Source of the DNA: Ga0077548 sp035440445
Lineage (GTDB): Bacteria; Pseudomonadota; Alphaproteobacteria; Rhizobiales; Xanthobacteraceae
DNA: 64,000 bases
Direction: 5' to 3'
NCBI GenBank assembly: GCA_035440445.1
Contig: DAORMJ010000002.1
Location: forward strand, 124,001-188,000
Shown here: piece by piece, positions 44,162 to 54,284 of the stretch
Layout of the letters: the number at the start of each line of letters is the position of its first letter
Position numbering within the stretch: position 1 is the first letter of the stretch
Notes under the pieces: model-generated
What the model was told of the DNA's origin: nothing
The model's database searches: none
Seen by the model: the letters and a program-made list of their open reading frames with translations, nothing else
Made by a program: the position numbers and the translations under genes

Positions 44162-44746
44162 TCAGAGGTCCCGCCGCAACCGCAGGCGGAACGGCCGCGA
44201 AATCGCGGCGATGAGATCGGTGACGACGCTCAGATAGACGGCCGCAATCCCCATCATCACGAAAGGATGGGCGAGGAGCCGCACACCGGTCCACTCCTTG
44301 GGCCAGAAACGCCCCGCCCAGGCGACGGCGAGCTCGCGCGAGCGCGCCTCCAGAAACCACGGCGGCAGATCGCGCACGCGGACGAAGAGATCGATCAGCA
44401 CCACGGCGAGCGCGAAAATGAACAATCCGCGCAGAACCCCGAACAGCAGGCCGAAGAGCCTGCTCTGCGTCGTGATCCAGGGTGCCATGCCATAATGGGA
44501 GACCCAGGCCGCGATCAGGAAGGTAACGATCACGGCCCCTGTGAAAACATAGGCCGCCATGTACCGAAACGAGGGCCGCAGCCATTGCGCGAAGCCTGCG
44601 TTCAGCGCGTAGGCGTAAACGATCAGGAGTGCCACCCCGAAGCAGACGAGGCCGATCGCCTCGCGCAGAAGCCCGCGCGACCAGCCGAGTATCGCCGACA
44701 ACAATACGGTCGTGGCGAGAATGCCGTCGAGAAGAGAGAGCGTCAC
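44162..44746 (-). CDS. CvpA family protein, second copy downstream of radA
   Basis: From the GTG at 44746, one base past the radA stop, the product is 194 residues: VTLSLLDGILATTVLLSAILGWSRGLLREAIGLV followed by three more membrane helices. The N-terminal helix and the W-RGL/RG-RE segment match the CvpA family and the other copy at 43288-44001. A longer in-frame reading from 44896 would overlap radA. It is probably co-transcribed with radA. Confidence 0.85.
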   Translation of the reverse strand: MTLSLLDGILATTVLLSAILGWSRGLLREAIGLVCFGVALLIVYAYALNAGFAQWLRPSFRYMAAYVFTGAVIVTFLIAAWVSHYGMAPWITTQSRLFGLLFGVLRGLFIFALAVVLIDLFVRVRDLPPWFLEARSRELAVAWAGRFWPKEWTGVRLLAHPFVMMGIAAVYLSVVTDLIAAISRPFRLRLRRDL

Positions 44747-44747
44747 G

Positions 44748-46154
<1,407 letters not shown>

Positions 46155-46301
46155 GGGAAACAAAAATACCGAGTCGGATGTTTGCAAAACCAGCCTAGCA
46201 CGTTTGCGGCACGGAAATCTTTGCCGCTGGCGGCGGGCAGAATACCGGCTCACAATCGGAAAGCTGCCGCAAGCGCAGCAAATCCATTACGGGAGGCATC
46301 A

Positions 46302-46964
46302 ATGCCAGCCAGATTTCGCCTGCTGATGATTTCGTCCGCTGCCGTGCTCGCCTTTTCTCTCGCGGCACCCGCGCAGCAAAACAACATGAGCTTCTTCGTC
46401 ACCAGTGCCGGTTCGGGGGACGGCGCCAATCTCGGCGGCCTCAATGGCGCCGACGCGATTTGCCAGAAGCTCGCGGCCGCCGCGGGCGCAGGCAACAAGA
46501 CCTGGCGCGCTTACCTCAGCACGCAAGGCGCGAACGCGGTCAATGCCAAGGACCGCATCGGCAAGGGGCCATGGCTGAACGCGAAAGGCGACACCATCGC
46601 GAAAGACGTGGCCGACCTGCACAGTGCGAACAACAACATCACCAAGCAGACCGCGCTCAACGAAAAGGGCGAAGTCGTGAAGGGGCGTGGCGACCAGCCG
46701 AACCAGCACGACATTCTTACTGGTTCTCAACCGGACGGCACTGCCTTCACGATCGCAGACGACCGCACCTGCAGTAACTGGACCAGCAACACCAAAGGCG
46801 CGGCCATGGTCGGCCATCACGACCGCATGGGGCTGAACACCGAGCCGCCCGCGCTGTCGTGGAATTCATCACATCCCTCGCGCGGACCCGCGGGCGGTTG
46901 CGCGCAGAGCGATCTCCTGACCACCGGCGGCAATGGATACTTCTATTGCTTCGCGTCGAATTGA
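46302..46964 (+). CDS. Secreted lectin-like protein
   Basis: A Sec signal (MPARFRLLMISSAAVLAFSLAAPAQ) leads to a compact domain of about 195 residues. SFFVTSAGSGDGANLGGLNGADAICQKLAAAAG (about 30-62), KTWRAYLST, and the C-terminal GYFYCFASN, with a Cys pair in DRTCSNW and GGCAQSD, resemble DUF1554/endostatin-like secreted domains. Start 46302 follows GGGAGG. Function unknown; a carbohydrate or envelope-binding role is likely from the fold. Confidence 0.8.
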   Translation: MPARFRLLMISSAAVLAFSLAAPAQQNNMSFFVTSAGSGDGANLGGLNGADAICQKLAAAAGAGNKTWRAYLSTQGANAVNAKDRIGKGPWLNAKGDTIAKDVADLHSANNNITKQTALNEKGEVVKGRGDQPNQHDILTGSQPDGTAFTIADDRTCSNWTSNTKGAAMVGHHDRMGLNTEPPALSWNSSHPSRGPAGGCAQSDLLTTGGNGYFYCFASN

Positions 46965-46981
46965 GCGAAGCACACGTTGAG

Positions 46982-47010
46982 ATCGCCGCGGGAAACCGCG
47001 GCGATTTTTT
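46982..47010 (+). terminator. Rho-independent terminator of the lectin-like gene
   Basis: ATCGCCGCGG (46982-46991) pairs with CCGCGGCGAT (46996-47005) around a four-base GAAA loop, and TTTTT follows. It overlaps the stop of the convergent YcjF gene by two bases, so the hairpin serves the plus-strand transcript. Confidence 0.9.
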
Positions 47011-48013
47011 ATGCGTCCTTCTTCGTCGGCAACAGATTGCCCGCGAGATCCGACAGCGTGGGGCGGGGTAGCGCAGCGAAGGGCAGCGGCCGCGTCACTT
47101 CGATCGCGGCAATGCCGAGCCGCGCGGTGAGCAACCCATTCAAGACGCCTTCGCCGAGTTTCGCCGAGAGTTTCGCAGCAAGCCCATGGCCGAGCACTTG
47201 CTGCACGATAGAGTCGCCAATCGCCATGCCGCCGGTGAGCGCGAGATGCGAAATTACGTGGCGCATCAGCCGGAACATGCCGAGCACGCCGGGGCGTCCG
47301 CCGTAGAGCGTGGCTAACTTGCGGATGAGAAAGAGCGTGTTGAAAAGCACGAACAGCATGTCGACGGCCGCGCGCGGTGAAATCGCGGTGACGAGCGAGA
47401 CCCGCTTTGCCGCCGAGCTGACCAGCGCGCGGGCTTCCGCATCGAGCGGAGAGAGCAATTCACGTTCGGCTAACCGCACGTAGTCCGCGCCATCGATGAT
47501 GTCGCGCGAATAATTTTCCATCGCGGCGCGGCCTTTGGCGAGACGCGGCATGGTGCGCGCGAGCGAAATCATGTCGCCGACGACAGCGCGGCCCTCGTCG
47601 CGGTCGTCCGAAACAAGCACCTCCACCGCGCGCTTCTGGATGCGCTCGATCTTTTCCAGCCGGAAGATCGCGAAGAGCTCCCTGCCTGCGATCACGAGCA
47701 GCGCGAGCGAAGCAATCGCCGTGAGCGCAAGCGCAAGCCAGCCGAGCCACGGCGCATAATTGAAGAGCGACTGCACGAGATTGGTGATCGCAAGGCCGAG
47801 CGCGAGCGAGACGAGACCGCCGGCCGCCGACCAGAACAGCTTGCCCCAGAAGCGGCGCTTCTTCGGCGCGCTTTCGATAACGGCCGGAAGCGAGGACGCT
47901 TCCGCCGCTTCGAGTTCGCGCAGCTCCGCGCGCGTGAGCAGCGGTTCGTCGGGCGCGGCGAGAACCACGCGCGGATCGTCGGGGCGGAAAGATTGCGGCT
48001 TCGAGACATTCAT
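47009..48013 (-). CDS. YcjF family membrane protein (DUF697/TIGR01620)
   Basis: The 334-residue protein has two adjacent membrane helices (about 60-110) and a C-terminal conserved region: SAAKRVSLVTAISPRAAVDMLFVLFNTLFLIRKLATLYGGRPG, then LTGGMAIGDSIVQQVLGHGLAAKLSAKLGEGVLNG. It follows ycjX with an ATGA overlap, the usual ycjX-ycjF pair, which in E. coli is stress-inducible; function is unknown. Confidence 0.9.
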   Translation of the reverse strand: MNVSKPQSFRPDDPRVVLAAPDEPLLTRAELRELEAAEASSLPAVIESAPKKRRFWGKLFWSAAGGLVSLALGLAITNLVQSLFNYAPWLGWLALALTAIASLALLVIAGRELFAIFRLEKIERIQKRAVEVLVSDDRDEGRAVVGDMISLARTMPRLAKGRAAMENYSRDIIDGADYVRLAERELLSPLDAEARALVSSAAKRVSLVTAISPRAAVDMLFVLFNTLFLIRKLATLYGGRPGVLGMFRLMRHVISHLALTGGMAIGDSIVQQVLGHGLAAKLSAKLGEGVLNGLLTARLGIAAIEVTRPLPFAALPRPTLSDLAGNLLPTKKDA

Positions 48014-49470
48014 TCGAGGCGGTCTCCCAGCAGGAACTGCAACGCGCGGTCGAGGCGAATGTGAGGCAAGGACGGCTCGCGGCCCGCGGAAGCGTCGAGC
48101 AGCGGCGGCCGGAACTTCAGGAAGCGGAAATCTGTCTCGTCATGCGAGGCGGCGGCGAGCCCCTTGAACTTCCACTCGTGGTTTTCACCTTCGATGAGTT
48201 CGGGCAGGTCGCCGGGGAAGATCGCGGTTTCCTGCGTGCCGTCGAACGTCTCGTCGCCGATGCGCTCGCCGGCGAGCGGCGTGCCGATGATCGCGGGCAG
48301 CTTTTCCGCGCCGCGCGTTACCACTGCCTCGCGCGTCGCGCGGATCGCGGCAAGTGCGATGGCGTCGGTGGCGGCGCCCGCAAGTTCCGAACGCCGCGAC
48401 GCCCGCGCCACCATGCGCGCGAGGATGTTCTCCAGCCGGTCGTGCTGCAGATGATGCAGGTGATCGGCCTTGGTCCCGGCGAAGAGGATCTTGTCCGCGC
48501 GCGGTTTGAAGATCGAGGAGAGGATGGTGCGGCGGCCGGTATTGAATGAGGACGCCACGGCCGTGAGCGTCGCTTCGAGATCGGACAGCGCTTCCGGCCC
48601 CGCATTGATCGCGGAGAGCACGTCCGCAAGCACGATCTGCCGGTCGAGCCTCGCGAAGTGCTCGCGGAAGAACGGCCGCACCACGCGCGAACGATAGGCT
48701 TCGTAGCGGCCCTGCATCATGGCCCAGAGCGAGCCGGACGGCGCATCTTCGTCACGCGGCAGATCGAGCGGCGCGAAGGTGACGGCGGGCGAACCGGCAA
48801 GGTCGCCGGGCATCAGGAAGCGGCCGGGTGGCAATAGGTTCATCGCGAAGCGTTCGTCGCGGCAGGCGATAAGATAGTCGGTGAAGAGCTTCGCGGCCGT
48901 GATCGCCTGCTGCTCGTCGGCCGGGCCTTTCGGATCGAGCGAGGCAAGGTGCGTGTGCCACTGGCTTGCGATGGTGGCGCGCGGACCCTGCCGCGACAGC
49001 GCCAGCGCTTCGGCCGACCATTCTTCGTAATTCTTGTCGAGCAGGAGAAGATCGAGCAGCCATTCGCCGGGATAATCGACGATGTCGAGCGTCAGCGTTT
49101 TGTCGCTGCCGCGCTTCGACTGGTAATCGATCTCGATCCGGATTTCGGAAATCGCGCGGGTCGATTCCGGCCAGCGGCGGTGCTCTATTAGATCGCGCAG
49201 ATGCTTCTCGTATTCGAAACGCGGGATCGCGGCATCGGGCTGCGGCGAGAGGCGAACGCGCGCGATGCGGCCGGAGTTCAGCGCCTCGAATACGGGGAGC
49301 CGCGTGCCGTGCAGGAGCGCATGGATCAGGGACGTGATGAAGATGGTCTTGCCGGCGCGCGAAAGCCCGGTGACGCCGAGGCGGACGGTGGGACGAAAGA
49401 ACCCCGCGCCGTAATCCGCGAATGCGCGGCCGGCAAGGCGGGCTTCTTCCAGATAGTCGTCAAGCGCCAT
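48010..49470 (-). CDS. YcjX family GTPase-like protein
   Basis: The 486-residue protein has a P-loop GLSRAGKTIFITSLIHALL (about 35-53) and a TLDIVDYPGEWLLDLLLLDKNYEEWS switch-like segment. The C-terminus (LRAASHDETDFRFLKFRPP) is characteristic. It is co-translated with YcjF through ATGA. YcjX is a P-loop ATP/GTPase with stress-linked expression in E. coli. Confidence 0.92.
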   Translation of the reverse strand: MALDDYLEEARLAGRAFADYGAGFFRPTVRLGVTGLSRAGKTIFITSLIHALLHGTRLPVFEALNSGRIARVRLSPQPDAAIPRFEYEKHLRDLIEHRRWPESTRAISEIRIEIDYQSKRGSDKTLTLDIVDYPGEWLLDLLLLDKNYEEWSAEALALSRQGPRATIASQWHTHLASLDPKGPADEQQAITAAKLFTDYLIACRDERFAMNLLPPGRFLMPGDLAGSPAVTFAPLDLPRDEDAPSGSLWAMMQGRYEAYRSRVVRPFFREHFARLDRQIVLADVLSAINAGPEALSDLEATLTAVASSFNTGRRTILSSIFKPRADKILFAGTKADHLHHLQHDRLENILARMVARASRRSELAGAATDAIALAAIRATREAVVTRGAEKLPAIIGTPLAGERIGDETFDGTQETAIFPGDLPELIEGENHEWKFKGLAAASHDETDFRFLKFRPPLLDASAGREPSLPHIRLDRALQFLLGDRLE

Positions 49471-49570
49471 CTAATCGGCCTTCCACTGCTTCCGCTGGCC
49501 AATATGGGGAGGGAAGGCGCGGGATGCGAGTCTCTGAGATTAGCGGATGGCCAGGCAAACCTGATATAAC

Positions 49571-50479
49571 TTAATCCCGACTGTCACGTTTGTTAAGAAA
49601 GGCCGACGGTCCAAACATTTCATAATCGTGGCTCAAAGCAACCAAGGATGCAGATTTTACGGCTCGATCTGTATCGTTCAATATTGCTTGATCAATAATT
49701 TCTTGCTGCCTAGCGGAAAGTAAGTTTGCTAGATCAGCTGACTTCTGTGCTTCACGCGCAAGCACTGAAAAAAACCATCTCGGCATTCTAGTAAGTTTAG
49801 CATCTACCTTTCCTCTTTGTAGGCGCACTTTAGTGCCCTCCCAGCTTCTCATGGAAGGTTTCTTGAAAAAGCCCAGCAGGATAAAGCGCCCAATCTTTGA
49901 AAACACGGCTCCAGCGTTCTCTCCGCGGTGAATGTTAAATGCTATTGACCGCAATAGATAGCGGTTCATATTTGTTGGAAGATCGTCGGCTATCATACGA
50001 TCAGCAACACCCATTACTAATAAATGCTGCTCAAATTCCCTTGGATTGGCAATCTCGTCTAAAAGAAATGATCTCCAAACATGTTTGGCGTTTTCTGCGG
50101 CTGCTCTCTGGTCATCGTTAGGATGTGTGGCTTTCTCTTCTAATAGATGTAGAACTCGCCAAGAAACCGAAACGCAAAATTTCAAGAGCCACGAGTTGTA
50201 AGAGGCCTGCTGTTCAGGGTTTTTATCTAGAGGATGGAATATCTCTTCAGCAAAGCGTTTTTCCCATTGGCTGAATTTTTGCTCACAGCTTTCACATAAC
50301 CAGCGACGTTTGATGCCGTCTTGTATGCGTTTATTCGGCGCTTGATTGAAGCGCATGTATCCAGTCGCGGAAGTGCCTTTGAGCCAGCGGAATACAAAAG
50401 CCGGCAAAACGTGACTTTCGCGGATGTCGCCGACCTGCCGACAGAGTAAACAGGCTTGCTGCATCTCTCCTTGCGTCAC
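49571..50479 (-). CDS. Orphan protein with HNH-like CxxC zinc region
   Basis: The 302-residue product has two cysteine pairs: ACLLCRQVGDIRESHVLPAF (Cys10, Cys13; His23 in SHVLP) and RRWLCESCEQKFSQWEKRF (Cys62, Cys65). This CxxC-x9-H-x-x-P...CxxC layout is typical of HNH-like or zinc finger nuclease proteins, but a complete active site is not evident. The remainder (about 90-300) is helical and unrecognised. The gene is AT-rich against its housekeeping neighbours, hinting at acquisition. The start is GTG 50479 (overlapping the DUF4337 stop as GTGA) or ATG 50464. Confidence 0.75.
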   Translation of the reverse strand: MTQGEMQQACLLCRQVGDIRESHVLPAFVFRWLKGTSATGYMRFNQAPNKRIQDGIKRRWLCESCEQKFSQWEKRFAEEIFHPLDKNPEQQASYNSWLLKFCVSVSWRVLHLLEEKATHPNDDQRAAAENAKHVWRSFLLDEIANPREFEQHLLVMGVADRMIADDLPTNMNRYLLRSIAFNIHRGENAGAVFSKIGRFILLGFFKKPSMRSWEGTKVRLQRGKVDAKLTRMPRWFFSVLAREAQKSADLANLLSARQQEIIDQAILNDTDRAVKSASLVALSHDYEMFGPSAFLNKRDSRD

Positions 50480-51075
50480 TCCAGCCCCGGTATCGCGACC
50501 AGCAACAGAAACCCGTTGATCATCAGGAGCGTTCCGGCGACGCCGAGAAGGCCGCTGCCGATAACGAGCCAGCCGACGCCGGAAACGATCGCGACGGACG
50601 CAAGCACGATCGCGATCTGCAACAGCACCTCGGCGTAATCGAAGTAGGGATCCTGCCGCATGGCGTGATCGCGCTTTTCTTCGAGCACCTTCGCGCGCGC
50701 GAGCAGTTCTTTCTTGCCTTCCTGCGTTTCCGGCTCGCTTTCATAGCGCGCGACGTTCTTGCGGTAGCCGTCGATCTTCTTCTGCATCGCGGCTTTCGCT
50801 TCCGGCGGCAGCGCAGGGTTGGCGGCGACCGTGAGTTCGAGATCGTCGGCGGCAAGCGCGAAGCTCGTCTGCCGGATGTTCTTCGCCTGATAGAAGGCAT
50901 AGAAGTTCGACGCGAGCACGTTGTTGTTCACTGCCTCCTTGGCGGCGTTCTGCCCGCCAAGCCCGGTGATGGCGAGCAGCATCGCCAGCACGGCGATCAT
51001 GATCGCAGTGCGCGTCTTGAACTGGTCGTTCGATTTCTCGGCGTCCATCATTTCTCCGGCTTCGTCGGCTTTCAT
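50476..51075 (-). CDS. DUF4337 domain membrane protein
   Basis: The 199-residue protein has an N-terminal membrane helix (TRTAIMIAVLAMLLAITGLGG, about 21-41), a long helical region (NNVLASNFYAFYQAKNIRQTSFAL..., about 48-140), and two C-terminal helices (about 145-195). That is the DUF4337 layout; function unknown. The ATG at 51075 is used because the longer frame from 51132 starts inside the alr coding end. Confidence 0.85.
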   Translation of the reverse strand: MKADEAGEMMDAEKSNDQFKTRTAIMIAVLAMLLAITGLGGQNAAKEAVNNNVLASNFYAFYQAKNIRQTSFALAADDLELTVAANPALPPEAKAAMQKKIDGYRKNVARYESEPETQEGKKELLARAKVLEEKRDHAMRQDPYFDYAEVLLQIAIVLASVAIVSGVGWLVIGSGLLGVAGTLLMINGFLLLVAIPGLE

Positions 51076-51097
51076 GTTCGCCCCCTTCAGACGAAAG

Positions 51098-52219
51098 TTA
51101 TTCCAGGTAAGTTCGTTTCCAGCGCCGCCCAAGCGAGGTCAGCACTTCGTAACCGATGGTGCGCGCGTGCGCGGCAAGGTCGTCGACCGAAATGCCGTCG
51201 CCGATCAGCGTCACCAGATCGCCCCGGCGGATTTTGTCAGCCGGTACATCCGTCACATCGATGGCAATCAGGTCCATCGAGACGCGGCCCGCGAGCGGGC
51301 AGCGGATGCCGGCGACAATAGCTTCCGCGCCCTTCTTGTTGTCGCTCGATCCGGCGGCACGAAAGATGCCGTCGGCATAACCGGCGGAGATAATGGCAAG
51401 GCGTGAATCGCGCCGCAGATGCAGCCGCGCGCCATAGCCGACGCTGGTGCCGGCCTTTGCTTCCCGCAGCGTGACGATACGCGCCTCGAGCTTCACGACC
51501 GGCTGCATCGGGTTCTCGCCCGCATTCAGCGCGCGGCCGCCGTAAAGTGCAACGCCGGGCCGCACCAGATCGAAATGCGCTTCCGGAAAGGCAAGCAGCC
51601 CCGCCGAATTGCAGAGCGATGCCGGAATGCCGGGAAACTTCTTGATGATCGCGGAGAACGCGTCGATCTGCGCTCGGTTCAGCGCGTGTTCGGGTTCGTC
51701 GGCGCAGGCGAGGTGGCTCATCACGAGCGTCGGCGTGAAGGTGATTTCCTCCGTGACGAGCCGTGGTGCAAGCGCTTCCGCTTCGGCGAGCGTGAGGCCA
51801 TGGCGGTTCATGCCGGTGTCGATGTGAATGGCGGCCGGGGCTTCCTCGCCGGAGGCGTCGGCATGCGCTTCCCATTCGTCGATTTCTTCCATCGAGCCGA
51901 GCACGGGCCGCACGCCGATGCCGCAAACCGATTCCGCGCTGCCCGCGTTCAAGCCGTTCAGGAGATAGATCGTGACGGCGGGAAGCAACGTGCGCAGCCG
52001 CACCGCTTCGTCGAAGGTGGCGACGAAGAAGGTTTCCGCACCCGCCTTTGCGAGCGCGCGCGCCGCCTGTTCGAGCCCGATGCCATAGGCGTCGGCCTTC
52101 ACGACGGCGGCGCATTGCGCGTTCCCGGTGCGCTTCTTGAGCGATAGCCAGTTCGCCGCGAGCGCCGATAGATCGACGGTCAGCAATCCGTTCGCTTCGG
52201 GGGGGAGAGAGTCGGACAT
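51098..52219 (-). CDS. alr: Alanine racemase
   Basis: Alr converts L- to D-alanine for peptidoglycan. The 373-residue protein has the PLP-lysine motif AAVVKADAYGIGLEQAA (about 37-53) and the second catalytic tyrosine in TSVGYGARLHLRR. The GRVSMDLIAIDVTD substrate region is intact. Length matches the biosynthetic enzyme. It may be co-transcribed with the DUF4337 gene. Confidence 0.96.
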   Translation of the reverse strand: MSDSLPPEANGLLTVDLSALAANWLSLKKRTGNAQCAAVVKADAYGIGLEQAARALAKAGAETFFVATFDEAVRLRTLLPAVTIYLLNGLNAGSAESVCGIGVRPVLGSMEEIDEWEAHADASGEEAPAAIHIDTGMNRHGLTLAEAEALAPRLVTEEITFTPTLVMSHLACADEPEHALNRAQIDAFSAIIKKFPGIPASLCNSAGLLAFPEAHFDLVRPGVALYGGRALNAGENPMQPVVKLEARIVTLREAKAGTSVGYGARLHLRRDSRLAIISAGYADGIFRAAGSSDNKKGAEAIVAGIRCPLAGRVSMDLIAIDVTDVPADKIRRGDLVTLIGDGISVDDLAAHARTIGYEVLTSLGRRWKRTYLE

Positions 52220-52263
52220 GGCCGGAACTTACCGAACGGCAGGGAAATTGTCGCCAACCCCGA

Positions 52264-52356
52264 TGTCATCATGCCCGGCCTTGTGCCGGGCATCCACGCC
52301 TTAAACCCATCGACGCCTTAAAGGCGTGGATGGCCGGGACAAGCCCGGCCATGACG
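52264..52356. repeat. Intergenic palindromic repeat (type 3)
   Basis: Outer arms TGTCATCATGCCCGGCC and GGCCATGAC are separated by inner inverted pairs (CATCCACGCC / GGCGTGGATG, and GACGCC). It lies between alr and dnaB, both on the minus strand. It shares only the general design with the type 1 and type 2 elements elsewhere in the window. Confidence 0.8.
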
Positions 52357-52369
52357 AGATTCTATGAAG

Positions 52370-53866
52370 CTATTCGTACCGCTGCGGCAGGTGGTTTTCC
52401 TGCGCCAGATTGCCGAAGCGGGTGAAGGCGGCTTCAAACGAGAGCTTCGCCGTCCCGGTCGGGCCGTGGCGCTGCTTGCCGACGATGATTTCGGCGCGGC
52501 CTTCGGCGGCCTTGAGTTCGGTTTCCCACTTGAACCACTCTTCGGTGCCGGGCTTCGGCTCGCGGTTCTTCAGGTAATATTCCTCGCGATAGACGAAGAG
52601 TACGACGTCGGCGTCCTGTTCGATCGAGCCGGATTCGCGAAGGTCGGCAAGCTGCGGGCGCTTGTCGTCTCGCGCTTCCACCTGACGCGAAAGCTGGGAC
52701 AGCGCAATGATCGGCACTTCGAGTTCTTTGGCGAGCGCCTTGAGGCCGGTCGTGATCTCGGTGACTTCCTGCACGCGGTTGTCGCCAGCACGCTTCGAGC
52801 CGGACAAAAGCTGCAAGTAGTCGACGACCATGAGGTCGAGCCCGCGCTGGCGCTTGAGCCTGCGCGCACGCGCGGTGAGTTGCGCAATCGAGATGCCGCC
52901 GGTGTCGTCGATATAGAGCGGCACCGTCTGCATGTGCTGCGCCGCACCCGCGAGTTTCGCAAAGTCCTGCTCGGTGATCTCGCCGCGGCGGATGCGCGAG
53001 GAGGCGATTTCTGTCTGCTCGGAAATGATACGGGTCGCGAGTTGCTCCGCCGACATTTCGAGCGAGAAGAAGCCGACGATGCCGCCCGTTACGGTTTCGA
53101 TCGAGCCATCGGGGCGCGGCACGCCTTCGTAACTCTGCGCGATCTCGTAAGCGATGTTGGTCGCGAACGCGGTTTTGCCCATGGCGGGACGGCCCGCGAC
53201 GATGATGAGGTCGGAGCGCTGCAAGCCGCCCATCAGGTTGTCGAGATCGGCGAAGCCGGTGGCGACGCCCGAGAGGCCGCCTTCGCGCTGATAGGCCTTG
53301 CTCGCGAGATCGACGGCGTCTTTGAGCGCTTCGGAAAAGCGCATGAAGCCGCCATCGTAACGGCCCACTTCGGCGAGTTCGTAGAGGCGGCGCTCGGCGT
53401 CGCTGATCTGGTCCTGCGGCGTGAGTTCGACCGGTGCGTCATAGGCTACGTTGACCATGTCCTCGCCGATCTGGATCAGGTCGCGGCGCGTGGAGAGATC
53501 GTAGATCGAACGGCCGTAGTCTTCCGAGTTGATGATCGTGGTCGCTTCCGCCGCCAACCGCGCGAGATATTGCGCTGGGTTCAGTCCGGCGATGTCGGTT
53601 TCGGCGGGAATGAAGGTCTTGAGCGTAACCGGCGAGGCGATCTTGCCCGCGCGGATCAGGCTGCCCGCGACCTCGAAAATCTGCTGATGGATCGGCTCGA
53701 AGAAGTGCTTCGGCTCGAGAAAATCCGAAACGCGGTAGAACGCCTCGTTATTGACAAGGATCGCGCCAAGCAGCGCCTGCTCGACTTCGATGTTGTGCGG
53801 CGCCTGCCGGAACTCCGGGGTTTCCGGTTCGGCGAAAGCTCGGCGGAGTGCGTTCTCGAGTGCCAT
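52370..53866 (-). CDS. dnaB: Replicative DNA helicase DnaB
   Basis: DnaB unwinds DNA at the replication fork as a hexamer. The 498-residue protein has the N-terminal domain (about 20-125) and the RecA-like domain with Walker A GRPAMGKTAFATNIAYE (about 214-230) and Walker B LDLMVVDYLQLL. The C-terminal arginine-finger segment (QADVVLFVYREEYY region) is present. The N-terminal extension is slightly longer than in E. coli. Confidence 0.97.
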   Translation of the reverse strand: MALENALRRAFAEPETPEFRQAPHNIEVEQALLGAILVNNEAFYRVSDFLEPKHFFEPIHQQIFEVAGSLIRAGKIASPVTLKTFIPAETDIAGLNPAQYLARLAAEATTIINSEDYGRSIYDLSTRRDLIQIGEDMVNVAYDAPVELTPQDQISDAERRLYELAEVGRYDGGFMRFSEALKDAVDLASKAYQREGGLSGVATGFADLDNLMGGLQRSDLIIVAGRPAMGKTAFATNIAYEIAQSYEGVPRPDGSIETVTGGIVGFFSLEMSAEQLATRIISEQTEIASSRIRRGEITEQDFAKLAGAAQHMQTVPLYIDDTGGISIAQLTARARRLKRQRGLDLMVVDYLQLLSGSKRAGDNRVQEVTEITTGLKALAKELEVPIIALSQLSRQVEARDDKRPQLADLRESGSIEQDADVVLFVYREEYYLKNREPKPGTEEWFKWETELKAAEGRAEIIVGKQRHGPTGTAKLSFEAAFTRFGNLAQENHLPQRYE

Positions 53867-54065
53867 CGTCTCGCGTTTTCTTCTGTATTGAGCTCAAATC
53901 AACGCAACGGTGACGCTCAAGGAATTTATAAGCCACCATTTGCGGCACGCGACAATGGTAGGGACACCGGCAGAAAGAAAAATATTTTTCCAATGCGACC
54001 CGAACCTGTGCGTTTCGGAATTGCGGGGAAAACTATTGGATCAGTTCGAGGCGAAACTTGGATTC

Positions 54066-54178
54066 GTCATTCCGGGGCGCGCTGAAAGCGCGAACCCGGA
54101 ATCCAGTAACCCTCGGAGATAGCTTTTGAACTCGGTGTTTACTGGATTCCGGCTCTCGCTCCGCTCGGCCGGAATGAC
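54066..54178. repeat. Intergenic palindromic repeat (type 1)
   Basis: GTCATTCCGG and CCGGAATGAC are the outer arms; GGAATCCAGTAA and TTACTGGATTCC the inner. It is closely similar in design to 19431-19536, in a different genomic context. Confidence 0.85.
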
Positions 54179-54236
54179 AAACCAGGCTGGAAAACTATTC
54201 GGGCGGGCATGCGCCGATAGTTGACATCGCGGGTGA

Positions 54237-54270
54237 AAGAAAAAAGCCCCGGAGAGTTCCGGGGCTTTCT
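54237..54270 (-). terminator. Rho-independent terminator of the rpsF-rpsR-rplI operon
   Basis: On the minus strand AAAGCCCCGG pairs with CCGGGGCTTT (54259-54268 with 54243-54252) around a six-base loop and is followed by T-rich sequence (AAAAA at 54241-54245 and upstream on the plus strand). It lies directly after the rplI stop. Confidence 0.92.
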
Positions 54271-54284
54271 TTGATCGAACGAAA

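Larger units (their letters stand above)
53867..54284. other. 418-bp spacer between dnaB and rplI
   Basis: This interval carries the dnaB upstream region, a perfect 14-bp AT-rich palindrome GAAAAATATTTTTC (53977-53990), a type 1 palindromic repeat (54066-54178), and the rplI terminator (54237-54270). The AT-rich stretch could be a promoter element. I see no gene in it. Confidence 0.6.

Noticed and set aside
52364..54085. 573-codon plus-strand frame
   Set aside because: Antisense to dnaB and running into a repeat; no domain.
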